This document shows, piece by piece, positions 18,026-27,548 of a stretch of 64,000 nt of DNA. The DNA is from Oscillospiraceae bacterium (GTDB lineage Bacteria; Bacillota; Clostridia; Saccharofermentanales; Saccharofermentanaceae). A program made the translations under genes and the position numbers. The stretch is taken from assembly GCA_902788505.1 (NCBI GenBank), contig CADAKH010000002.1, positions 102,267 to 166,266 of the forward strand, given 5' to 3'. The stretch's first letter is position 1. Every line of letters begins with the position of its first letter. A model generated the notes under the pieces. That model was given only the letters and a program-made list of their open reading frames with translations. It was not told where the DNA came from and searched no databases.

Positions 18026-19006
18026 ATGATATCTCTTAATGATTATTTGTATAATGGCGACACGGTAGTTAAGATCTTGCACAGTTATTCCAACGATCTT
18101 AAAGAAAGCGCGATAAGAGATAACAATGGTGTTGATCTCGCGCACAGTAATTGTCTGGTTCAGATGATCGGACTCTTGGAACACAATGAATTCCTGACTT
18201 TGCAGTCACAGACGATTCGTGAATTCTATAAGTACATGACCGAGAAGTATCCTGATCTTGCGTTTACTTTCAAAGGAAGGATCAAATCTCTGATACGGTT
18301 AGAAGAGAAGATTAACGGTAATATCGTTGAGTACATTTATGAATACTACAGCAGAACCGGGAAGTATCCAACAGAGTCTCAGATTAAGGATCAAATAAGG
18401 CGTATCAAAGATCTTATTGCATACAGAATAGTTATTTCACTTCCCAAGTGTCATCTTAATCCCGGTGAGAACAGGGAAGAAAGTGAGATCAAATACATAT
18501 ACGAGATTGCAAATGCACTTCCCGATTTTTTGGAAGAACGTGGATTTGAGCCTGAGATATCCGGTATTGACCATCGGAGTGACAGGATCAGGGAGCAGTT
18601 CAGACAATACTATCGTGACTATATTTCCACGCCTAAGTCGTTTGGATACCGCTCTTTGCACATAGCTTTTTATGATAATACTTCAAGGAGCAACATCGAA
18701 GTTCAGATAAGAACCAAGACGATGGATGACAATGCCGAGATCGGTCCTGCAAATCATCTGGGCTATGAGAAACGACAGGAAAAAGATCGTTCACGTCGTG
18801 AGGCTATTCCTTATGGTGAGAACTCTTTCTTTGATAACGCATATGAACGCGGAATGATGCTTCAGAAGTTAGACTTAAGCAAAGTGGATGTTAATATGTT
18901 CGGTGCTGTTGATAACACTATGATCAATGACGGCTGCGGATTATACAGAGGAAGATTGATCCTTCCATATGAACACCTGTCACGATTCCAGAACGATCTG
19001 GTCTGA
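18026..19006 (+). CDS. RelA/SpoT-domain (p)ppGpp synthetase-like protein
   Basis: A 326-residue protein with a RelA/SpoT nucleotidyltransferase domain and no HD hydrolase domain. Seen: KGRIKSLIRLEEKI near residue 82; DLIAYRIVI near 130 with the metal-binding Asp; TPKSFGYRSLHIAFYD near 195, the GTP-site motif; and IEVQIRTKTMDDNAEIG then HLGYE near 222. These are the known alarmone-synthetase signatures. It is longer than typical small synthetases (RelQ/RelP, about 210 residues), with an extra N-terminal region of about 75 residues and a C-terminal tail. It lies between gltBD and amt-glnA, a suggestive link to nitrogen stress. Whether it makes ppGpp, pGpp or another product cannot be told. Confidence 0.82.
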   Translation: MISLNDYLYNGDTVVKILHSYSNDLKESAIRDNNGVDLAHSNCLVQMIGLLEHNEFLTLQSQTIREFYKYMTEKYPDLAFTFKGRIKSLIRLEEKINGNIVEYIYEYYSRTGKYPTESQIKDQIRRIKDLIAYRIVISLPKCHLNPGENREESEIKYIYEIANALPDFLEERGFEPEISGIDHRSDRIREQFRQYYRDYISTPKSFGYRSLHIAFYDNTSRSNIEVQIRTKTMDDNAEIGPANHLGYEKRQEKDRSRREAIPYGENSFFDNAYERGMMLQKLDLSKVDVNMFGAVDNTMINDGCGLYRGRLILPYEHLSRFQNDLV

Positions 19007-19043
19007 TTTTGGGAGATGGATATATCTGATTTTTAACTGAAAA

Positions 19044-19082
19044 AACGGCGACTGGAGTCTCATCCGATCGCCGTTCTTTTTT
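19044..19082 (+). terminator. Intrinsic terminator
   Basis: AACGGCGA and TCGCCGTT pair with a loop of about 15 nt, followed by CTTTTTT. It ends the RelA/SpoT-like gene. Confidence 0.88.
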
Positions 19083-19211
19083 ACATCCTGTAGTGTGCAG
19101 TACATTGATGTAAGAATGCGTTTCGAAGAGAACCATTTTAAGAATTATTTATTATCGTTTTTTGACTGCAAAATACATGTTTTTGCTTAATTTTATTTGA
19201 TTAATATAACA

Positions 19212-19240
19212 GGCTCCGGATGCTCCGGAGCCTTTGTTTT
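19212..19240 (+). terminator. Second hairpin terminator before amt
   Basis: GGCTCCGGA-TGC-TCCGGAGCC is a perfect 9-bp stem followed by TTTGTTTT. No gene is visible between it and the terminator at 19044-19082; a very short transcript starting near TTGACT at 19162 is possible but weakly supported. Confidence 0.75.
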
Positions 19241-19302
19241 GCCTGCAAATGCTTAAAACAGTAGGTGTTTAGGTTTTTGGGATTTCGGGCAAATATCTAA
19301 TT

Positions 19303-19317
19303 ATACTCATAAGGTAT
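19303..19317. promoter_or_regulatory. Predicted LysR-type operator upstream of amt
   Basis: ATAC-N7-GTAT with T-N11-A spacing, matching the box at 11733-11747 before gltB. The distance from the GTAT half to the TATTTTATTT block is 20 nt at both loci. Confidence 0.5.
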
Positions 19318-19337
19318 CATTATGCTTAAACTATTCG

Positions 19338-19454
19338 TATTTTATTTGTTTTGGAGTTAGGAATACAATTCAACATGAAATCAAAAATGATATCCAAAAA
19401 GCATTGAATAATAACATCGATACCTTTTGGAAATGTTTTGGAGGAGGAGAGTTT
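19338..19454 (+). promoter_or_regulatory. amt leader with candidate structured RNA element
   Basis: The leader aligns with the gltB leader: TATTTTATTT at 19338-19347, the inverted repeat GAAT-ACA-ATTC at 19361-19371, ATTGA-N9-TCGAT at 19403-19421, then GGAGGAGG at 19440-19447 before the start. Arm bases of the first hairpin differ from gltB but remain paired. Confidence 0.6.
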
Positions 19455-21224
19455 ATGGACACAAATTTAATCAGCAGCTTGATTGATGAGAAGGTCTTTG
19501 GCGTCTGGTTCCTGATCGGCGCAGCATTGGTCTTCTGGATGCAGGCAGGATTCGCGATGGTCGAGTGCGGCTTTGCAAGAGCGAAGAACGCAGGAAACAT
19601 CATCATGAAGAACCTCATGGATTTCTGCATCGGTACAGTGGTATTTATCGTAATCGGTTTCGGTTTATTCCTTGGCGAAGACATGCTTATGGGATTCATG
19701 GGTAAACCTAATATTGATATATTTACAAATTACGCAACTTTTGACTGGTCTAACTTCGTATTCAATCTCGTATTCTGTGCTACAACAGCTACGATTGTTT
19801 CCGGAGCTATGGCAGAGAGAACAAGATTCTTATCTTACTGCGTATATTCAGCAGTTATCTCAGCAGTCATCTATCCTATTGAGGCTCACTGGACATGGGG
19901 CGGCGGCTGGCTCTCTGTTTTGGGATTCCACGATTTCGCAGGTTCTAACTGCATCCACATGGTAGGTGGTATCTCTGCTCTTATCGGTGCCGCAATCCTC
20001 GGACCCCGTATCGGTAAGTTCGTTAAGGATAAGTCAGGTAAGGTAACAAAGGTTAATGCATTCCCCGGCCACAACATTCCTATGGGTGCTCTCGGTGTAT
20101 TCATTCTCTGGCTCGGCTGGTACGGATTCAACGGTGCTGCATGCACAGATATGGCTCAGCTCGGTTCTGTATTCGTAACAACAACAATCGCACCTGCGAT
20201 CGCAACAGTTGTTTGCATGATCTTCACATGGATCAAGTATGGTAAGCCGGATGTTTCAATGTGTCTCAACGCTTCACTCGCTGGACTCGTTGCAATCACA
20301 GCTCCCTGCGACGTAACAGATGCTCTTGGCGCAACAATCATCGGTGCTGTTTCAGGCGTACTCGTAGTGTTCGGTGTATGGTTCCTGGATAACGTTTTGA
20401 GAGTTGATGACCCTGTTGGTGCAGTCGCAGTTCATATGATGAACGGTATCTGGGGTACGATCGCTGTTGGTCTCTTCGCGACAGATACAGCTCCTGCATA
20501 CTCAATTGCTGATGCAGCAGGCAACACAATGACAGGTTTGTTCTATGGCGGCGGCGTTAAGCTCCTCGGAATCCAGCTCTTAGGTATGGGCGCTACAGCA
20601 GCATGGACAGCAATTACTATCACAATCACATTCCTTATCATCAAGGCTATCTTCGGATTAAGAGCTTCTGAGGAAGAAGAGCTCACAGGTCTTGACGTTA
20701 CAGAGCACGGTCTCGCAAGTGCTTACTCAGGTTTCTCACTCATGGACGTTTCAGGTGCAATGATGGAAGAGAACGAGAACACCGATCTCGGCACACCCGA
20801 ATATGAAGATGCTTCCGAAGCTCAGAAGAATGCGGCTGTCAAAGTTGCTGTTGCTCCCGAACTCGATACAGGCATGCATAAGGTGGTAATCATTGCAAAG
20901 CTTTCACGCTACGACAAGCTCAGAAAGGCAATGAACGATCTCGGTGTAACCGGTATGACAGTAACTCAGGTTATGGGCTGCGGCATCCAGAAGGGTGCAG
21001 GCGAGAAGTACAGAGGTGTCGAGGTTGACGCTACACTCCTTCCTAAGATCAAGGTTGAAGTTGTCGTATCCAAGATCCCTGTAGATAAGGTTATCGAAAA
21101 GGCAAAAGAGGTTCTTTATACAGGACACATCGGTGACGGCAAGATCTTCGTCTACAACGTAGGCAAGGTTGTAAAGATCCGTACCGGTGAAGAAAACTAC
21201 GCTGCTTTGCAGGACGTAGAGTAA
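19455..21224 (+). CDS. Ammonium transporter fused to a PII signal protein
   Basis: A 589-residue fusion. Residues 1 to about 415 form an Amt/Rh channel with around 11 hydrophobic segments, including GAALVFWMQAGFAMVECGFARAKN and FNGAACTDMAQ. After a Glu-rich linker, the last 115 residues are a PII (GlnB) domain: MHKVVIIAKLSRYDKLRKAM, the T-loop with KYRGVEVDATLLPKIKVEVV (conserved Tyr), and TGHIGDGKIFVYNVG. PII proteins bind 2-oxoglutarate and ATP/ADP and can block Amt, so the fusion puts the regulator on its target. MDTNLISS at 19455 is the start, with GGAGGAGG at 19440-19447. glnA follows 32 nt later without a terminator, so the two are probably co-transcribed. Confidence 0.94.
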   Translation: MDTNLISSLIDEKVFGVWFLIGAALVFWMQAGFAMVECGFARAKNAGNIIMKNLMDFCIGTVVFIVIGFGLFLGEDMLMGFMGKPNIDIFTNYATFDWSNFVFNLVFCATTATIVSGAMAERTRFLSYCVYSAVISAVIYPIEAHWTWGGGWLSVLGFHDFAGSNCIHMVGGISALIGAAILGPRIGKFVKDKSGKVTKVNAFPGHNIPMGALGVFILWLGWYGFNGAACTDMAQLGSVFVTTTIAPAIATVVCMIFTWIKYGKPDVSMCLNASLAGLVAITAPCDVTDALGATIIGAVSGVLVVFGVWFLDNVLRVDDPVGAVAVHMMNGIWGTIAVGLFATDTAPAYSIADAAGNTMTGLFYGGGVKLLGIQLLGMGATAAWTAITITITFLIIKAIFGLRASEEEELTGLDVTEHGLASAYSGFSLMDVSGAMMEENENTDLGTPEYEDASEAQKNAAVKVAVAPELDTGMHKVVIIAKLSRYDKLRKAMNDLGVTGMTVTQVMGCGIQKGAGEKYRGVEVDATLLPKIKVEVVVSKIPVDKVIEKAKEVLYTGHIGDGKIFVYNVGKVVKIRTGEENYAALQDVE

Positions 21225-21256
21225 CAAGGTTTTTAAATTAAAGGAGGAATATATTT

Positions 21257-23359
21257 ATGGAAACGAGATCTGTACCGGAAATGTTCGGTGAAAACGTATT
21301 TGACGACAGAGTGATGAGAGCGGTTTTATCCGAGGATGTCTATCAATCACTCAGAAAGACCATTGACGAGGGCGCCAAGCTTGAGACTAAGGTCGCTGAA
21401 CAGGTAGCAAGCGCAATGCGCGACTGGGCTTTGTCCAAAGGTGCTACACACTTCACACACTGGTTCCAGCCTTTGACAGGCGTTACCGCAGAGAAGCACG
21501 ATTCATTCATCGAGCCTTCTCCTGACGGCGGAGTCATTATGGGATTCTCCGGTAAAGAACTTATCCAGGGCGAGCCTGACGCTTCCTCATTCCCGACAGG
21601 CGGCATCAGAGCCACTTTCGAGGCAAGGGGATATACGGCATGGGATCCTACATCTTATGCATTCATCAAGGATAAGACACTCTGCATCCCGACTGCATTC
21701 TGCTCATATACGGGCGAAGCACTCGATAAGAAGACTCCTCTCCTGAGATCAATGGAGGCTCTGAACAAGCAAGCTCTCCGTATCCTGAAGCTTTTTGGAA
21801 ACGAGGATGCAAAGTATGTTCATACTTCTGTAGGACCTGAGCAGGAATACTTCCTTATCACAAAGGAGATGTACGATAAGCGTCCTGATATCAAGTACAC
21901 CGGAAGAACACTTTTCGGTGCCAAGGCTCCCAAGGGACAGGAGATGGACGACCATTACTTCGGCGTTATCAAGCCCAAGGTTCAGGAGTTCATGTCAGAT
22001 CTCAACCAGGAACTCTGGAAGCTTGGTATCCTTGCCAAGACTGAACATAACGAGGTTGCTCCCGCTCAGCACGAGCTCGCACCGATCTATTCTTCCACGA
22101 ATATTGCTACCGACCAGAACCAGCTCATGATGGAGATCATGCAAAAGGTTGCTGCACGCCACGGCCTTGTCTGTCTCCTTCACGAAAAGCCTTTCGCAGG
22201 CGTAAACGGTTCAGGCAAGCACAACAACTGGTCAATGTCGACAGATACAGGTATCAACCTTTTGTCGCCCGGTGCTACTCCATATGAGAACGCACAGTTC
22301 CTGCTCTTCCTCTGCGCAGTTATCAAGGCAGTTGACGATTATCAGGATCTCCTCCGTCTTTCAGTAGCTACTGCAGGCAACGACCACAGACTCGGCGCCA
22401 ATGAGGCACCTCCGGCAATCATCTCTATCTTCCTCGGTGATGAGCTTACCGCGATCCTCGATGCAATCGAGAATGACACACCTTATGAGGGTGCAGAGAA
22501 GAAGATCATGAAGCTCGGCGTTGATGTACTCCCGCGCTTTGCACGTGATACGACAGACCGTAACAGAACATCACCTTTTGCATTCACGGGCAACAAGTTC
22601 GAGTTCAGAAGCCTTGGTTCCTCAAACAGCATCGCATGTGCAAACATGATGCTCAACTCAGCTGTTGCAGAGTCTTTGAAGATCTATGCCGACAGACTTG
22701 AAGGTGCTGAGGATTTCGAGAGCGCACTGCATGACATGATCAAGAAGACGATCAAGGATCACAAGAGAATTCTCTTCAACGGCAACGGTTACGACGAGGC
22801 CTGGGTCAAGGAAGCAACAGAGGTCAGAGGGCTGTCCAACTATCCGACAACACCTGACTGTATGCCTCACCTCCTTGATGAGAAGAACGTGAAGATGCTC
22901 ACATCACACAAGGTCTTCACAGAGGCAGAACTTAAGTCCAGAGTTGATATCATGCTCGAGAACTACAGCAAGTCAGTTCTCATCGAAGCGAATACAATGC
23001 TCGAGATGAGCCGCAAGCAGATCCTTCCTGCAATCGAGAGCTACGAGAACAGGCTTGCCGATGCGGTTTCCGCCAAGAAGGCAGTTGCATCATCCGTTGC
23101 ATGTGTTTATGAGATCGACATCATCTCAAAGCTCTCGGATCTTGCAGATCAGGTTTACACAGGAGCCATTGATCTCGAGAAGGCAGTTGCAGAAGCAGGC
23201 GGCAAATCCGACATTATCGCAGAGAGCTGCTCGATCAGAGATAACGTCATCCCTGCAATGAACGCAGTCCGCAAGGCAGCAGACGAAGCCGAGACTTATG
23301 TCTCCAAGGAATGCTGGCCGCTTCCTTCATACGGCGATCTGCTTTTCAGCGTTAAATAA
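21257..23359 (+). CDS. glnA: Glutamine synthetase type III
   Basis: A 700-residue type III glutamine synthetase (GSIII/GlnN family), which makes glutamine from glutamate, ammonia and ATP. The length and motifs fit GSIII rather than the 440-470-residue [31 protein letters not shown] (metal Glu), [15 protein letters not shown] and [12 protein letters not shown] (nucleotide/glutamate site). The C-terminal extension is helical. AAAGGAGG precedes the ATG. It lies behind the Amt-PII gene, giving transport plus assimilation in one operon, with pyrG (a glutamine user) beyond the terminator. Confidence 0.96.
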   Translation: METRSVPEMFGENVFDDRVMRAVLSEDVYQSLRKTIDEGAKLETKVAEQVASAMRDWALSKGATHFTHWFQPLTGVTAEKHDSFIEPSPDGGVIMGFSGKELIQGEPDASSFPTGGIRATFEARGYTAWDPTSYAFIKDKTLCIPTAFCSYTGEALDKKTPLLRSMEALNKQALRILKLFGNEDAKYVHTSVGPEQEYFLITKEMYDKRPDIKYTGRTLFGAKAPKGQEMDDHYFGVIKPKVQEFMSDLNQELWKLGILAKTEHNEVAPAQHELAPIYSSTNIATDQNQLMMEIMQKVAARHGLVCLLHEKPFAGVNGSGKHNNWSMSTDTGINLLSPGATPYENAQFLLFLCAVIKAVDDYQDLLRLSVATAGNDHRLGANEAPPAIISIFLGDELTAILDAIENDTPYEGAEKKIMKLGVDVLPRFARDTTDRNRTSPFAFTGNKFEFRSLGSSNSIACANMMLNSAVAESLKIYADRLEGAEDFESALHDMIKKTIKDHKRILFNGNGYDEAWVKEATEVRGLSNYPTTPDCMPHLLDEKNVKMLTSHKVFTEAELKSRVDIMLENYSKSVLIEANTMLEMSRKQILPAIESYENRLADAVSAKKAVASSVACVYEIDIISKLSDLADQVYTGAIDLEKAVAEAGGKSDIIAESCSIRDNVIPAMNAVRKAADEAETYVSKECWPLPSYGDLLFSVK

Positions 23360-23386
23360 CAGATCCTCATATTCCACCCAACTAGG

Positions 23387-23436
23387 TAACCCCCGGAGTT
23401 TTCTTAAACTCTGGGGATTACTTAGATTTTTGTTTT
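23387..23436 (+). terminator. Intrinsic terminator after glnA
   Basis: TAACCCCCGGAGTTT and AAACTCTGGGGATTA form a 15-bp stem with one mismatch and a 4-nt loop, followed by a T-rich tract (TTTTTGTTTT). Confidence 0.9.
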
Positions 23437-23438
23437 AA

Positions 23439-25049
<1,611 letters not shown>

Positions 25050-25103
25050 TCATTAGCAGAAAAACCTTCAATATAGCCGAAAGGGGCTGTCGCTGAACAA
25101 TGC

Positions 25104-25374
25104 GATGGTCCCTGACTGTTTGCAGTGCAGTTGTTTTCGAATGCATGAAGGCTGTTTTTGCATTGCGGGATATTTCTTGATTATGCGGAAATCTGCTTTT
25201 GGCTTTTCCAAGTGTTTTTCCTAAAAATACAAATTAAGAAAACGATTTAGAAAAAAACGGGCATTTTTTCCTAAATCTTTTTCTGTTTTAACCAAAATAG
25301 AAAAAACACCGGAAAAGCATGAAGTTATTCGCGCCGTATCGCATTATAGATTCGAGATGGTCCCTTTCTGTTTG
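25104..25374. repeat. Intergenic interval bounded by imperfect 19-nt direct repeats
   Basis: GATGGTCCCT-NN-CTGTTTG occurs at 25104-25122 and again at 25356-25374, identical except for the two central bases. AATGCGAT at 25099 and ATCGCATT at 25338 are inverted relative to each other. The interval between contains no gene, only AT-rich hairpins. It may be a relic insertion or a regulatory block upstream of rpoB. Confidence 0.4.
25244..25277 (+). terminator. AT-rich hairpin with T-run
   Basis: GATTTAGAAAAAA and TTTTTTCCTAAATC pair almost completely around a short CGGGCA loop, followed by TTTTTC. It may terminate pyrG transcription or act in either direction. Confidence 0.55.
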
Positions 25375-25439
25375 GGACCGTTAGGCAGCCATTATATTAT
25401 TAATAAGCAAAATTACCTTAACACGCACTAAAAAAGTTG

Positions 25440-25468
25440 TTGACAAGAATTGTTTGCTTCTATATAAT
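25440..25468 (+). promoter_or_regulatory. Consensus sigma-A promoter of rpoBC
   Basis: TTGACA at 25440-25445, exactly 17 nt, then TATAAT at 25463-25468. This is a perfect consensus promoter, as expected for RNA polymerase genes. Transcription would begin near 25475, leaving a leader of about 140 nt. Confidence 0.92.
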
Positions 25469-25474
25469 TCTTTA

Positions 25475-25613
25475 CTGCGTCGTAATGGGTTTGGGCAACT
25501 ATGCCTATTTCTCTTGACGGAAAAGAGTTTTTATGATAAATAAAAATACTTTTCAACCAAGAAACCGCTTAAACCATGTGTTTTTAAGCTTTGTGTGAGG
25601 TGATTCTTTAACA
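25475..25613 (+). other. Structured 5' leader of rpoB
   Basis: CGTC near 25479 can pair with GACG near 25517 around an inner GGCA-ACTA-TGCC stem. A second hairpin is GCTTAAA at 25567 with TTTAAGC at 25583. A GTGAGGTGA stretch near 25596 is the likely ribosome site. No rplJ or rplL genes precede rpoB here. Confidence 0.4.
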
Positions 25614-27548
25614 ATGGTCCATTCCGTAAAACAAGGCAAGACAGAGCGACAGTCGTATTCCAAGATCAAAGAAGTAATCGAGGTGCCTAACCTTATCGAG
25701 AACCAGAAGCAGTCCTATCAGTGGTTCATCGACGAGGGTATGCAGCAGATCTTCGACGAAGTTTCGCCGATTACTGATGATCAGGGTAAGTACGAGGTCT
25801 ATTTTGTCGGTAAGATCTTCGATTCTGAGAACCCCTGTGATCCCACAGGAAAAGAAAAGGAAGGCAAAGGTAAGAGAAGCAAGGAGCCTAAGAATCCTGT
25901 TAAGCTTACCAAGTCTGCAATCATTGACAGCTGCAAGAAGAACGACAGCAACTATGCTGCACCTTTGAGCATCCAGCTCAGACTCCATAACAAGATTGAC
26001 GGAACAGTAACTGATGAGACAGCTTTCGTCGGCAATTTCCCTATCATGACAGATCAGGGTACATTTATTGTCAACGGCGCTGAGCGTGTCGTCATCAATC
26101 AGATCGTTAGATCTCCCGGAGCTTATTACAGCGAGATGAGATCAAAGATGGGCAACAGACTGCTTTCCGCTGAGCTTATCCCTTACAGAGGATCCTGGAT
26201 CCTTATCGAAGAGGATGAGAAGGAGAGCAAGCTCAATGCTAAGGAGAGAGCTCTTAAGGCTGCAGGTTCTCCCGATGCAAACAATGATCCCGATGAATAT
26301 AACCTTATCTATATCGTAGTAGATAAGTCCCACAAGATTTCCCTCTCGGTATTCCTGAGATGCTTAAATGACCCTGAGAATGGTGTCAATCTTTTAACAA
26401 ACGAAGATATCATCAATATGTTCGGTGATGAAGATTGTCTCAGAATGACACTCGAGAAGGATGAGACTAAGAATGCTGCCGATCCTTATACGGCTGCACT
26501 CCAGGAATTCTTCAAGAAGGTACGTAACAACGAGCCTTTCACGGTTGATAATGCGAAGAATATCCTTAAAAAGACATATTTCGACTCTTTGAGATATGAC
26601 CTCGAGAGAGTCGGTATTTATAAGGTCAACAAGAAGTTTGAGCTCTCTGCAAGAATCGTCGGAAGCAAGACAGCTGATAACGTTGTTTCTGAAGACGGTG
26701 AGCTTATCTGCAAGAAGAACACAGTAATCACAGAAGAGATCGCAAAGAAGATCGAAGATGCAGGCGTTATGGCTGTACAGATCTTCCCTAGAAAGCTCGT
26801 TCGTGCTGCAGATGAGGATGAGTTTGAAGATGTTCCTCTCAAGGTCATCGGCAACGGCAGAGTTGATGCCGAGACATTTATCGCTAACAGCTTCTCCAAG
26901 AAGGATCTTAAGGGATTCGATATTGAGAGAACAGGCATTAACGAAAAGGTCAGATCAGGCATCCTGAGAGAGATCATCGAGGCAGTTAAGGCTGAGAGCA
27001 AGACGGATGTTGCTGCAAGACTCGAAGCTGCTTTGACTGAGCGCAAAGAAGACCTCATGCCCAGAAACCTCACAGTTGACGATATCTTTGCTTTCGTTTC
27101 CTACTACATCGGACTTCACAGAGGTGTAGGCAGAATCGACAATATCGACCACTTGGGCAACCGTAGAGTTAAGTCTGTAGGTGAGCTCCTCCAGAACCAG
27201 CTCCGTACAGGTATCCAGAGAGTCGAGAAGAATACAAGAGACAGGATCTCCCAGATCTCCAGCAAAGAGGGCGAAGTTGTTACAGCTACAAGCCTCGTTA
27301 ACACAAGACCTTTGAGTGCTGCATTCAGAGAATTCTTTGGTTCTTCACAGCTTTCCGCTTTCGCTGACCAGAACAACCCGCTGGCTGAGCTTACGAACAA
27401 GAGAAGACTTTCAGCTTTGGGTCCCGGCGGTATCTCCCGTGAGAGAGCTTCAATGGAAGTCCGTGATATCAACCCTACACACTATGGACGTATGTGTACG
27501 ATCGAGACACCGGAAGGTCAGCGGAAGGTCAGAACATCGGTCTCATGA
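25614..27548 (+). CDS. rpoB: RNA polymerase beta subunit, N-terminal part (frameshifted)
   Basis: The first 636 codons are Rpo[21 protein letters not shown], the beta lobes, fork loop and rifampicin region [30 protein letters not shown] and [12 protein letters not shown], ending with IETPEGQ. The reading frame then breaks because the 11-nt unit CGGAAGGTCAG is present twice in tandem (27511-27521 and 27522-27532), giving a short nonsense tail. Deleting one copy restores [12 protein letters not shown] and joins this part to the frame at 27494-29590 as a 1321-residue protein. rpoB is essential, so an assembly or sequencing error is the likeliest cause. The rifamycin pocket has Ala and Asn at the positions of E. 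coli Q513 and H526. Confidence 0.93.
   Translation: MVHSVKQGKTERQSYSKIKEVIEVPNLIENQKQSYQWFIDEGMQQIFDEVSPITDDQGKYEVYFVGKIFDSENPCDPTGKEKEGKGKRSKEPKNPVKLTKSAIIDSCKKNDSNYAAPLSIQLRLHNKIDGTVTDETAFVGNFPIMTDQGTFIVNGAERVVINQIVRSPGAYYSEMRSKMGNRLLSAELIPYRGSWILIEEDEKESKLNAKERALKAAGSPDANNDPDEYNLIYIVVDKSHKISLSVFLRCLNDPENGVNLLTNEDIINMFGDEDCLRMTLEKDETKNAADPYTAALQEFFKKVRNNEPFTVDNAKNILKKTYFDSLRYDLERVGIYKVNKKFELSARIVGSKTADNVVSEDGELICKKNTVITEEIAKKIEDAGVMAVQIFPRKLVRAADEDEFEDVPLKVIGNGRVDAETFIANSFSKKDLKGFDIERTGINEKVRSGILREIIEAVKAESKTDVAARLEAALTERKEDLMPRNLTVDDIFAFVSYYIGLHRGVGRIDNIDHLGNRRVKSVGELLQNQLRTGIQRVEKNTRDRISQISSKEGEVVTATSLVNTRPLSAAFREFFGSSQLSAFADQNNPLAELTNKRRLSALGPGGISRERASMEVRDINPTHYGRMCTIETPEGQRKVRTSVS

Noticed and set aside
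25050..25440. tRNA or rRNA gene in the long gap before rpoB
   Set aside because: No cloverleaf, no TTCRANT arm and no rRNA-like sequence was visible; only hairpins and repeats.
27494..27548. Programmed ribosomal frameshift in rpoB
   Set aside because: No slippery heptamer was seen; an exact 11-bp duplication explains the break more simply.
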